Assembly: GCA_004296885.1 (NCBI GenBank)
Contig: SCVN01000007.1
Coordinates: forward strand, 248,001 to 312,000
DNA: 64,000 nt
Direction of reading: 5' to 3'
DNA from: Nitrospirota bacterium
Lineage (GTDB): Bacteria; Nitrospirota; Nitrospiria; Nitrospirales; Nitrospiraceae
Of the stretch, positions 16,139 through 23,876 are shown piece by piece. Position numbers and translations under genes: made by a program. Positions within the stretch are counted from its first letter, which is position 1, and each line of letters starts with the position of its first letter. The notes under the pieces are model-generated. The model worked only from the letters and a program-made list of their open reading frames with translations. It made no database searches and was not told where the DNA came from.

Positions 16139-17819
16139 TGCTGCGGCGGCCGTAGAGGAGGGTGATGTTGATCCGCCGGCTCTCATAGTCGTCCTTGAAC
16201 CGGATCGTGTCCGACTCGTGGAACAGATCTGAATTGAAAATGAGGGCGCGGTTCTGCCGGTAGGGGACCGTGATCGCCTTGGCCCCGCTGTTTCGCAGGA
16301 ATTCCCGCACCATCGGCTCGTGAGCCGAGCTGTTGTACGCCTTGAAATGCCACTCCTTCGGCGCTTCCTTGTCCCAGACGACGAGCCCCCCGTGCTCCTG
16401 GTCCAGATTGGCCTCGTCAGGCGTGATCCAGAAGTTCACATTCACGGCCGCTGCGTCCGCATGGAGGTTGAGCGCCTTTCTCTCGCTGTCGCACTTGAAC
16501 GACCAGGCCTGCATCAGCCGATGCTGCTTGAAGATGCCGGGGAACCGGAGCCGCAGCTCCTCGGACAGTTGGAGAAAGAGCGGGCAGGAGAAGCCCTCGC
16601 CGATGAAGGCCCCCACGTAGCCGTTCACATATTCCTTCTTCCAGATCGTCGAATCCAGACAGAACCGGCGTAAGGATTCGAGGGCCTCCTTCGTCAAGAG
16701 ACCGTCGACGTAGACGATGCCCGGCTGGGCTGCCTCATAGCGGGCTTCGATGGCCGTCACGTCGAGGGCCGGATTCAGCGCGCCGCCGGGCAAAGCGGGA
16801 CAGTCGGCATAATGGAGGATGCGGTTGAAGGAGGGACCGATCTCCGTCAGCGCCTCCTTGGGCACCGGCACCGCAAGCTGGCCGGCCGGCAGTTCGTGAG
16901 CCAGCTGTTGCAGCCGCTTCCACCCATTCACGCAGGAGACGGAAGCCACCGGGATCAGTCCCAGGGCGAGCAATCGCTCCAGCTGCTCCACTTCATGCTT
17001 GATACGGGACCGATGCACCGTCGCCGGAGCGACCGGCTTGCCGTGATTCTGTTTCACATCCGCCGCCCGGCGAAACCATCGCAGCGCCTCGTCGAGCCGC
17101 CCTTGCCACAAATTGGCGAATCCCAAGTTGGTCTGAGCTTTGACATGGTCCGGGCTCAGCCCCAGGACCTTCTGATACGCGGCGACCGCTTCCTCCACCT
17201 TCCCTTGCTCCATCAGCGCGACTCCCAGATTGCACTGGGCTTCCAGGTGAGTCGGCTTGAGGTCCAACGCGCGCCGGTAGCAGGCGGCCGCCTCCTCCAG
17301 CTTCCCCTGTTCCTTGAGCGCCACCCCCAGATTGTTGTGGGCTTCGACGTAGGAAGGGTTGGCCTCCAGGGCTTTGCGGTAGGCAAGGACCGCCGCCTCC
17401 GGACTCCCTTGCTCCAAGCGGACATTGCCCAGGTTGCTCAGCGCTTCCGCATGGGCGGGAAACAGCTTCACGGCTTTCTCGTAAGCCGCCGCCGCTTCGT
17501 CCAGTTTGCCCTGCTTCTGAAGGACGACGCCCAGGTTGAACCGATAGGGGGCCTGGCTCGAATCGTTCCGGATCGCTTGGGTGAGGAGCGCGACGGCCTG
17601 ATCCAGTTTGCCGACTTGGTAGGCCAGCAAGCCAAGCAGGTGGAGCGCTTCGGCATGGTTCGGGTCGAGGGCGAGGATCTGGCGGTAGAAGGGCTCGGCC
17701 TGGGCCAACCGGCCGGCCTTGTGATGGGCCGATCCCTCCCGCAGCAGCGGCTGGATCTCGGCCTGGGCCGGGCCGCGCTTGTGGGTTTTTTCCTGACGGC
17801 GTCGATCGGCTCGATTCAT
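16128..17819 (-). CDS. TPR protein fused to a 2OG-Fe(II) oxygenase domain
   Basis: 563 residues. After a basic N-terminus, about seven TPR units of 34 residues (NHAEALHLLGLLAYQVGKLD, HAEALSNLGNVRLEQG, and so on) run to about residue 265. The C-terminal 200 residues hold an oxygenase-like core: LNLHADAAAVNVNFWIT gives the HxD iron ligands and NSDLFHESD the distal His, followed by RRINITLLYG with the Arg expected for 2-oxoglutarate. TPR-oxygenase fusions are usually protein or glycan hydroxylases (inference). The final residues STER and the stop lie within repeat copy A. A single-gene minus-strand unit. Confidence 0.8.
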   Translation of the reverse strand: MNRADRRRQEKTHKRGPAQAEIQPLLREGSAHHKAGRLAQAEPFYRQILALDPNHAEALHLLGLLAYQVGKLDQAVALLTQAIRNDSSQAPYRFNLGVVLQKQGKLDEAAAAYEKAVKLFPAHAEALSNLGNVRLEQGSPEAAVLAYRKALEANPSYVEAHNNLGVALKEQGKLEEAAACYRRALDLKPTHLEAQCNLGVALMEQGKVEEAVAAYQKVLGLSPDHVKAQTNLGFANLWQGRLDEALRWFRRAADVKQNHGKPVAPATVHRSRIKHEVEQLERLLALGLIPVASVSCVNGWKRLQQLAHELPAGQLAVPVPKEALTEIGPSFNRILHYADCPALPGGALNPALDVTAIEARYEAAQPGIVYVDGLLTKEALESLRRFCLDSTIWKKEYVNGYVGAFIGEGFSCPLFLQLSEELRLRFPGIFKQHRLMQAWSFKCDSERKALNLHADAAAVNVNFWITPDEANLDQEHGGLVVWDKEAPKEWHFKAYNSSAHEPMVREFLRNSGAKAITVPYRQNRALIFNSDLFHESDTIRFKDDYESRRINITLLYGRRSTER

Positions 17820-17905
17820 GCGGGCAGGCTAGACTTGTCCTTGGCACCTGTCAAGCATCGGTTCGCCCGGGGGAAACGGCCAAGCCGGCCGCGAGGGAGC
17901 CGGGC

Positions 17906-18697
17906 TTACAGAGAGAATGAGGCCCAGAGAAACGTGTGGTCGGAGGGGTCTTTGGCGCGGCGCGGTTCGATGTCCACCGCCACCTCGGTGCAGCGGTCGG
18001 CCAGCGGCTTGGTGGCGAGGATGTGATCGATGCGCCAGCCCTTGTTGGCGTCCAACGAGCTGGGCTGGCGATAGTCCCAGAAAGTATATTGCTGCCGGTC
18101 CGGGTAGAGTTTCAGAAACACGTCCTGGAACCCCCAGGCGATGGTTTGCTCGTAGGCCTGGCGCGCATCCTCATGGTAGCAGACGTGCTTGAGGTGCTTC
18201 TCCGGACTGTGCACGTCGATCGGGCGAGGCGCCACGTTCATATCGCCGCACCAGATCGCCGGCTTGTCGGGAGACAAATGCTTGGCGAAGTAGCCGCGGA
18301 GCCGCTTGTACCAGTCCAGCTTGTAGGCGTATTTGGGGGACTCGATTTCGAAGCCCTGGGGCACGTAGGTATTGATGATGGGAATGCCCCGGTAGAGAAT
18401 GCGCAGCAGCCGCGCCTCGTCCGGCTCTCCTCCGTCGTCGAACCCGTACCAGACTTGCTCGGGCGGCTGCTTGGTCAAGATCGCGACCCCGTTGTAGGCC
18501 TTCATGCCCCGAAAGGTCACCTGGTAGCCGGACGGATGAAGGTCCATCAGCGGGAACTCCGTATCCTGAACTTTCGTCTCCTGCAAGCAAAGCACGTCGG
18601 GCTGGTGTTTGGCCAGCCAATCGAGGACGATCGGGAACCGTTTGCGGAGCGAGTTGACGTTGAACGTGGCGATCTTGATCGACGATGCGGCGCTCAT
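17906..18697 (-). CDS. xth: Exodeoxyribonuclease III
   Basis: 263 residues, the usual length. It begins SIKIATFNVNSLRKR and has LCLQETKVQD (metal-binding Glu), WCGDMNVAP (catalytic Asp and Asn) and DPSDHTFLWA (catalytic Asp-His), the complete exonuclease-endonuclease-phosphatase set of XthA. It acts as AP endonuclease and 3' repair exonuclease in base excision repair. The ATG overlaps the stop of the lipoprotein gene before it by ATGA, so the two are translationally coupled. Confidence 0.93.
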   Translation of the reverse strand: MSAASSIKIATFNVNSLRKRFPIVLDWLAKHQPDVLCLQETKVQDTEFPLMDLHPSGYQVTFRGMKAYNGVAILTKQPPEQVWYGFDDGGEPDEARLLRILYRGIPIINTYVPQGFEIESPKYAYKLDWYKRLRGYFAKHLSPDKPAIWCGDMNVAPRPIDVHSPEKHLKHVCYHEDARQAYEQTIAWGFQDVFLKLYPDRQQYTFWDYRQPSSLDANKGWRIDHILATKPLADRCTEVAVDIEPRRAKDPSDHTFLWASFSL

Positions 18698-19011
18698 TCA
18701 ACACACTCCTGTTTGAGCCAATAGGTCAGTACCTGTCGTTCATTAAACGTCAAGATGTACTCCTGGCAGTCCGGCTCGGCAGGATGCCCTTTGTAGGCAT
18801 AATTGAACGGGGAATCGGGAAAGTAGTGGTAGACCCATTCGGTCCCGCCGCGGTCCAGCTTCTTGACCTCGGTCGGTTTGCCCAAGCGGGCCGTCACCTC
18901 CTCCTGCGAGGCCTTGTGGATCTGTTGCGTCAGGTAATCGGCTTGCCAGGAAGTGCAGGCCGGCAGCGCAACAAACAGCAGCGCGGCCAGCAACCGGACG
19001 GCGACGCTCAT
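18694..19011 (-). CDS. Small lipoprotein
   Basis: 105 residues. MSVAVRLLAALLFVALPACTSW is a lipoprotein signal with lipobox LPAC. The mature part (LTQQIHKASQEEVTARLGKP, EVKKLDRGGTEWVYHYFPD) resembles the short SmpA/BamE-like fold in which a helical ARLGKPT motif precedes a strand, but the match is weak. Start 19011 forms an ATGA overlap with the upstream GNAT stop; 19017 is an alternative two codons earlier. The 3' end overlaps xth by ATGA, so three genes form a tightly coupled operon. Confidence 0.7.
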   Translation of the reverse strand: MSVAVRLLAALLFVALPACTSWQADYLTQQIHKASQEEVTARLGKPTEVKKLDRGGTEWVYHYFPDSPFNYAYKGHPAEPDCQEYILTFNERQVLTYWLKQECVE

Positions 19012-19472
19012 CGGCATTCGCTTGGAGCCGGTGGCAAGACCAGCGTCATAGCGCGATGGGGAATTCCGGCATCGTCGAAGATCGCGCCCATCGCTTGGAA
19101 GCCCTGTTTTTCGTAAAAGCCGACAACAGGAACCTGCGCTGCCAGATAGACTTTCGTCATCCCACGAGTCTGGGCCAAGTCAAGCAAGGCCAAGAGGAGC
19201 GCCCGCCCGACGCCCCTGCCTCGATGTTCCTTCAGCACAGCCATACGGCCAAACCGTGCTTGCTTCCCATCCTGGTACAAGCGGCCCGTGCCGGTGGGCT
19301 CTCCTTGCTCGTCCCACGCCAGTACATGCCAGCTGGTCGGGTCCAACCCATCCCATTCGAGCTCAAGCGGCACGCCTTGCTCGCGCACGAAGACCGTTTC
19401 ACGGATAAGGCGGATCGCCGGCTGAGCCTGCGTCCATTCCACCAATTCAATATGGATGGCTGTGCGAGTCAT
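19008..19472 (-). CDS. GNAT family N-acetyltransferase
   Basis: 154 residues. RFGRMAVLKEHRGRGVGRALL is the acetyl-CoA-binding motif A (R/QxxGxG/A form RGRGVG), preceded by GTGRLYQDG and followed by YLAAQVPVVGFYEKQGF, the typical GNAT C-terminal strand. The architecture is that of ElaA/YjcF-like acetyltransferases. The substrate is unknown. Start 19472 was chosen because it begins directly before the first strand (AIHIELVEW); the longer frame adds low-complexity basic residues. First gene of the GNAT-lipoprotein-xth operon. Confidence 0.82.
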   Translation of the reverse strand: MTRTAIHIELVEWTQAQPAIRLIRETVFVREQGVPLELEWDGLDPTSWHVLAWDEQGEPTGTGRLYQDGKQARFGRMAVLKEHRGRGVGRALLLALLDLAQTRGMTKVYLAAQVPVVGFYEKQGFQAMGAIFDDAGIPHRAMTLVLPPAPSECR

Positions 19473-19500
19473 AGGGTGCCGCACGGGGAGCCGGACGTTT

Positions 19501-19716
19501 CTATCTGGTCCCGTCGTTCTTTTCTTGCAGTCGTTTGAGCGTGCAATACAGAGCGTACCCCTGGGCCAGCATCCCGGTCGCAATCAGGCCCAGCGAGGTC
19601 TGCAGCCAGACGGATTCCGGATGATCCAATCCGTGCATGCCGGCCACAAATCCCAGCGCGATACAGACGATCCCGACCGACCGGGCGATCATGGCCCCGG
19701 TCCGGTGGTTGCCCAT
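19501..19716 (-). CDS. Small inner-membrane protein
   Basis: 71 residues with two hydrophobic helices (about 10-27 and 37-57) separated by a short loop HGLDHPES. There is no family I recognise. ATG 19716 has GGAGG about 8 nt upstream, a strong site, and is preferred over longer in-frame starts. It lies between the methyltransferase gene and the GNAT gene on the same strand. Confidence 0.6.
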   Translation of the reverse strand: MGNHRTGAMIARSVGIVCIALGFVAGMHGLDHPESVWLQTSLGLIATGMLAQGYALYCTLKRLQEKNDGTR

Positions 19717-19806
19717 GCCGCGTTCCTCCTCCACGCCCGGCACCCCACGCCCTTGCAGAATAACAGCACAGTACACCGGATGCCGGACCCGACGCAACGG
19801 GAGTCG

Positions 19807-20469
19807 CTATCGCTTGCGGAGCTTGGCCAAAAACCACATAGGCACCGCCTCCCGGCCTTCGGTAAAGGCCAGCAGTTCGAAGCGATCCAGCACAAAGGGG
19901 GTGAAGTACTCCGAGAAGGTGTGTGCCGGCTGGCGGATCGCGCAAGGAGGCTGCATGTCCGGGATCGTAAACGTGATGGTCTCCTTGCGATGGTAGGTCC
20001 GGTGTTGTTTGCGTTGAAAGACGAACAGCGGATGCTGGACGAGATAGATGAACAGTCCGCCGGGTTTCAGAATCCGGTGCATCTCCCGAAAGGCCGGCTG
20101 CAAGTCCGGCTCATTGTGCAAGGCGTAAATACTGGTCACCAGGTCGAAGAACCGGTCGGGGAAGGAGGTCTTCTGGATTGGCTGAACGGAGAGGCGATCC
20201 GAGACATCCGGACACTGCTGCCGGGCCAAGACGATCATGGCCGTGGACGGGTCCGTACCGTAGACGGTGGCCCCGCGCTTCGCATAGAAGGGCAGGTCAT
20301 GGCCGTAGCCGCACCCGGCGTCCAATACCTTCTTCCCCTTGAGCGGCACCGTGAGCTGAGTCCGGAACGCCCGCCGGTGATCCCGCATCGGCGACGACTG
20401 TTGCGCACGCATGAAGGCCCGGCCCTCCCGGTCATACTGTGCGAAGAACGTCTTCCCCCGTCCTGCCAT
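19807..20469 (-). CDS. Class I SAM-dependent methyltransferase
   Basis: 220 residues. VLDAGCGYGHDLPFYA is motif I for AdoMet binding, VYGTDPSTAMI is motif post-I, and FDLVTSIYALHNEPD/HRILKPGGLFIYLV are motifs II and III of the Methyltransf_11 type. The C-terminal part (FTEGREAVPMWFLAKLRKR) is common to small-molecule methyltransferases. The substrate cannot be inferred. The start has a GAGGAGG ribosome site a few bases upstream. Confidence 0.85.
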   Translation of the reverse strand: MAGRGKTFFAQYDREGRAFMRAQQSSPMRDHRRAFRTQLTVPLKGKKVLDAGCGYGHDLPFYAKRGATVYGTDPSTAMIVLARQQCPDVSDRLSVQPIQKTSFPDRFFDLVTSIYALHNEPDLQPAFREMHRILKPGGLFIYLVQHPLFVFQRKQHRTYHRKETITFTIPDMQPPCAIRQPAHTFSEYFTPFVLDRFELLAFTEGREAVPMWFLAKLRKR

Positions 20470-20500
20470 GCCTCCTCCTCTCCTGCGGGATCGGCCTCCA

Positions 20501-21178
20501 TTATCGTGGTGCGATGACGGAAGCCTCCACGATCGCCGCCTCCTGGACCCGTTTCATCTTGCGAAGCAGCGCCGCATAGCCGAGCCGGCTTTTGACCGTT
20601 TCCGCATGCGCCGGCCCCAGTGTCTGCGTACGGATCGCCAAGGCCCTCCGGTACAGGGGCTCCGCCGGTTCGTACCGACCCTGCGTTTCGTAGAGCATGG
20701 CCAGATTGTGCAGGCCCAAGGCCACTTCCTGGTGCTCGGGACCGAACGCCTTTTCCTTGATCGCAAGCGCCCGTTTCAGCAACGGCTCCGCCTCGGCATA
20801 CTGGCCGTGCAGGCGATGCAGCACGCCCAGGTTGTTCAAAATGGCCGCCACGTCCGGGTGCTCCGCGCCCCGGACCTCCTGCAGGAGTTTCAAGGCCTGG
20901 CCGTAATGCAGTTCGGCCTGATCGAACTTGCGCTGCGCCTGCTCCGCCTGCGCCAACTGATACAAGGCAAAGGCGGGCCGCGCATCGTCCGCGCCGAACC
21001 GTTCTGCCTTGGCGACGGCCGCCAGAAACAACCGCTCGGCCTCGGCCGGATCGCCGCGCCCCAGCGCTTGCCGGCCGGCGGCCATCGTCTCTTCCCACCC
21101 GGCGGACTGGCCGCAGCCGGTCAAGGCCCACCCGATCAGCAAGCAACAGCCTAGCGCCTGCATGGAGTCTTTTCTCAC
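20501..21178 (-). CDS. TPR lipoprotein
   Basis: 225 residues from a GTG start. RKDSMQALGCCLLIGWALTGC is a lipoprotein signal with lipobox LTGC. The mature chain consists of four to five tetratricopeptide repeats of the Nephrocystin/kinesin-light-chain kind (HPDVAAILNNLGVLHRLHGQ, HQEVALGLHNLAMLYETQGR, about 42 residues each). GTG 21178 is preferred over ATG 21163 because it brings the Arg-Lys needed before the hydrophobic stretch and has GAGGA 5 nt upstream. Probably a protein-protein interaction scaffold at the cell envelope. Confidence 0.75.
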   Translation of the reverse strand: MRKDSMQALGCCLLIGWALTGCGQSAGWEETMAAGRQALGRGDPAEAERLFLAAVAKAERFGADDARPAFALYQLAQAEQAQRKFDQAELHYGQALKLLQEVRGAEHPDVAAILNNLGVLHRLHGQYAEAEPLLKRALAIKEKAFGPEHQEVALGLHNLAMLYETQGRYEPAEPLYRRALAIRTQTLGPAHAETVKSRLGYAALLRKMKRVQEAAIVEASVIAPR

Positions 21179-21256
21179 GACACTGTCCTCACAACATCTT
21201 CCTCGTCGGACGAATGTGCCTGTACGCGGCCGTGTGGACAGCAACGCCGGCGGCGC

Positions 21257-21517
21257 TCAGGGCCTGGGCTTCTCGTCGACTTGCTGGAGCTCCGCGCAGG
21301 TCTTCGGATCGCCCCAGGAGAAGGCTCGTTCCAGGTACCGGGCCGACGGGAAGACGCCCCGGCAATGATAATGAAGCGTCGCGATCGCCACGCCTCTCTC
21401 ATAAGCCACCCGCTCGCCTTGCAGCAACCCCTGCCCCAACGACAACCCGATGGCCAGAAGCACCAGAGTCGCCAGCACACCGGGCAAGAGCCAGCCCTGA
21501 AGTCCAGCCATGGGCAT
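21257..21517 (-). CDS. Small single-pass membrane protein
   Basis: 86 residues. MPMAGLQGWLLPGVLATLVL starts a single long hydrophobic segment to about residue 28, then a soluble tail with a HYHCRGVFPSARYLERAF motif and one further Cys. It is not recognised. The start has GAGGAGG about 5 nt upstream. It lies 78 bp before the TPR lipoprotein gene on the same strand and could be co-transcribed with it. Confidence 0.6.
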   Translation of the reverse strand: MPMAGLQGWLLPGVLATLVLLAIGLSLGQGLLQGERVAYERGVAIATLHYHCRGVFPSARYLERAFSWGDPKTCAELQQVDEKPRP

Positions 21518-21828
21518 CCCCGCCTCCTCACTGTGGGCCACAGCACAAAACCAGCGCGCGAGGCCGGTAACACCGCAAGCCTCTGCGCAGAAATGCGGAA
21601 GTGTTGACGATCTTCCCACTCCGCGGCTTCGGAGGCAAGCCCATCGAGGCGAGGGCTCTTCGTCCGATCGCCCAGGCGCCCCGCCTAAGGCCTCCGTAAG
21701 GCGTGTCGAAGCTCGCGATGATGCGGGAGTTTCACGTTCAACTTGACCGTTGTGTGAAAAAGTCCTACAACCGTCCTATCATGCCCAAGATCCTCTACAT
21801 TCATCGTCCGATTCGGGGAGGTGCCGTT

Positions 21829-22311
21829 ATGGTTGAACCTGTTCCGAAGGGGAATCCGTTGCTGGTTGGAGTGACCGCGATGTTGGTACTCGCGATCTTT
21901 ATTCTGGATCTCTTTACCCCGGCCGGCATTACCATTCCCTTGCTCTATACTATCCCGCTCTTGTTCGCTCTCTTGATTTCTGATCGCCGTTTTTTTCTTT
22001 CGGTGGCCGCCGCCGCCGCAATCCTGACGCCCATGGGCTTTTACTTCTCTCCGCCCGGCGGCGTTGCCTGGATGGGTATCGTGAACCGCATAATGGCCGT
22101 GCTGGCATTGGGCGTCACCGCGGGATTTTATTGGCGGCTCAAGTCCTTGCAGGCGTTGCTGCCTTTTTGTTCCGGCTGTCAGAAGATCCGCGACGACAGG
22201 GGATACTGGAAGCAATTGGAGCTCTATCTGGAAGAGCATTCGGGCACGCAGTTCAGCCGAGGTCTCTGTCCAGCCTGTATGACCAAGGACGCCAAGGCCC
22301 TCTCGGCCTAA
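21829..22311 (+). CDS. Membrane protein with C-terminal CxxC...CxxC sensor-type motif
   Basis: 160 residues. Three or four hydrophobic segments (about 10-105) are followed by LPFCSGCQKIRDDRGYWKQL and FSRGLCPACM. That last stretch is a recurrent C-terminal block of PAS and response-regulator proteins (general form CxxCKKIRDxxGYW...SHGxCPxC), probably a zinc- or redox-responsive tail. No kinase or output domain is attached. ATG 21829 has GGGGAGG 8 nt upstream; ATG 21781 is an alternative. Function unknown; a membrane-anchored sensor module is inferred. Confidence 0.65.
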   Translation: MVEPVPKGNPLLVGVTAMLVLAIFILDLFTPAGITIPLLYTIPLLFALLISDRRFFLSVAAAAAILTPMGFYFSPPGGVAWMGIVNRIMAVLALGVTAGFYWRLKSLQALLPFCSGCQKIRDDRGYWKQLELYLEEHSGTQFSRGLCPACMTKDAKALSA

Positions 22312-22330
22312 CCAGGCGCAGGCCGCCTGC

Positions 22331-23707
22331 TCAGGTCAATTGGGCCGCCAGGGCTTCGGCCGGATAGGTGAGGATCTCCGCCAAGGTCGGATGGTAGTGC
22401 GGGATACGGAGCAGGTCCCGCACGGTACCGTGGTAGTACATGACCGCGATCAGCTCATGGATCAGTTCGCCGGCCTCCGGCCCGACGATATGCGCCCCGA
22501 GCAGTTCGCCGGTCTTCGGCCGGCAGAGCAACTTGACCTGTCCGTAAGTCTCGCCCAGGCACAAGGCTTTGCCATGGTCGCTGAAGGGATGGGACGCCGC
22601 TAAGTACGGGATGTCCCGCGTCCGGCATGCCTTCTCGGTCAAGCCCAGCGTGGCCACCTGCGGATCGGTGAAGATCACCTCGCAGGTCAGTCGGTTATCC
22701 AGCCGCCGCGGGGGCCCCTGCGGATGCACCGCGTTGTAAGCCGCGATCTCGCCTTGCAGGATCGCTTCGTGGACGACGTTGTGCAGATCCGCGACATCCC
22801 CGACCGCAAAGATATGGGGCTGGCTCGTCCGCATCTCACCGTTGACGAGGGGGCGACCGTTCTGCACCTGGATCTGGGCCGCCTCCAGATTCAGGCCGTC
22901 GATATTCGGACGACGGCCCAACGCCTGCAAGATCAACTCGCCTGACGCGGTCTTCTCCCGTCCCTCATGCACGAAGTAGACGGTCTTGCCGGGCCCTTGC
23001 TTCGTACACCGCTGGAGCTGCGCCCCCGTATAGACGACCATGCCTTCGTCGCGGAACCGCGCCTCCACGGGTCGAGCCAGATCCTCGTCCAGGTACGAAT
23101 GGACATGGGGCGCCCGCTGAATGAGCGTCACCGCCGTGCCGATCCGTTGATAGAACTGCGCCAACTCGGTCGCCACCGGCCCGCCGCCGAGCACCAGCAG
23201 CGAAGCCGGCTGGACCTTCAGTTCCAACAGGTCATCGCTGGTCAGATAGCCGGCCGCTTCCAAACCGGGGATGGGCATCCGGGAAGGAACCGAGCCGGTG
23301 GCGATGATGAACGTCTTGGCACTCAGCACATGCCGGCCGACCTGTACCTCCTGCGGGGAACGAAACGTCGCCCGCTCCTCGTAGAGGGTGAAGCGGGGAG
23401 CGTGGAGCGCCTTGATCCGGTCCTCGGCAAACTCCCGAACCAGCCGGTCTTTGCGGGTGATGATGGCGGCCAGGTCGGCCTTGGCCGGGACGGGATTCAG
23501 CCCGAACTCGCCGGCGCGCCGCATCAACGCGATCACCTCCGAGGAGCGCAGGATCGTCTTCGTGGGCATACAGCCCCGAAGGATACAAAGCCCCCCCAAG
23601 GGACCTTGATCCACGATCGCCACGTCCGCGCCGGCCTCCTGCGCCGTGCGCGCCGCCGCGTAGCCGGCCGAGCCGCCGCCGATCACGATAACATCATGCG
23701 TCGTCAC
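22331..23707 (-). CDS. Class I pyridine nucleotide-disulfide oxidoreductase
   Basis: 458 residues from a GTG start with AAGGA upstream. VIVIGGGSAGYAAA is the FAD Rossmann motif, GLCILRGCMPTK holds the redox-active CxxxxC pair, LVLGGGPVATELAQ is the NAD(P) motif, HIFAVGDVAD the second FAD motif, and HYHPTLAEILTYPAE the C-terminal dimerisation His-Glu. The family covers dihydrolipoamide dehydrogenase, glutathione and mercuric reductases. No lipoate or mercury genes are adjacent, so the specific substrate is open; a lipoamide dehydrogenase-like role is the default. Confidence 0.85.
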   Translation of the reverse strand: MTTHDVIVIGGGSAGYAAARTAQEAGADVAIVDQGPLGGLCILRGCMPTKTILRSSEVIALMRRAGEFGLNPVPAKADLAAIITRKDRLVREFAEDRIKALHAPRFTLYEERATFRSPQEVQVGRHVLSAKTFIIATGSVPSRMPIPGLEAAGYLTSDDLLELKVQPASLLVLGGGPVATELAQFYQRIGTAVTLIQRAPHVHSYLDEDLARPVEARFRDEGMVVYTGAQLQRCTKQGPGKTVYFVHEGREKTASGELILQALGRRPNIDGLNLEAAQIQVQNGRPLVNGEMRTSQPHIFAVGDVADLHNVVHEAILQGEIAAYNAVHPQGPPRRLDNRLTCEVIFTDPQVATLGLTEKACRTRDIPYLAASHPFSDHGKALCLGETYGQVKLLCRPKTGELLGAHIVGPEAGELIHELIAVMYYHGTVRDLLRIPHYHPTLAEILTYPAEALAAQLT

Positions 23708-23754
23708 AGAATATCCTTCATAGGCTCATCAGCACATGCTCAATTTTATTCAGA

Positions 23755-23874
23755 GGATGCTCAAAAGGGCCAGCCAACGAGGCCGCAGGGCGTGAGGACC
23801 CCGAGGCGTACTGAAGAAGTACGTTGAGGGGTTCGAGCGCCCGAGAACAAAGTTGGGGGCCGTTTTCAGCATCC
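23755..23874 (-). repeat. Stop-associated inverted-end repeat, copy B
   Basis: 120 bp with ends GGATGCTCAAAAGGGCC and GGCCGTTTTCAGCATCC in inverted orientation. The core CCCGAGGCGTACTGAAGAAG and following TACGTTGAG matches copy A almost base for base. On the minus strand the repeat begins 2 bp after the selO stop codon. Confidence 0.75.
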
Positions 23875-23876
23875 GA

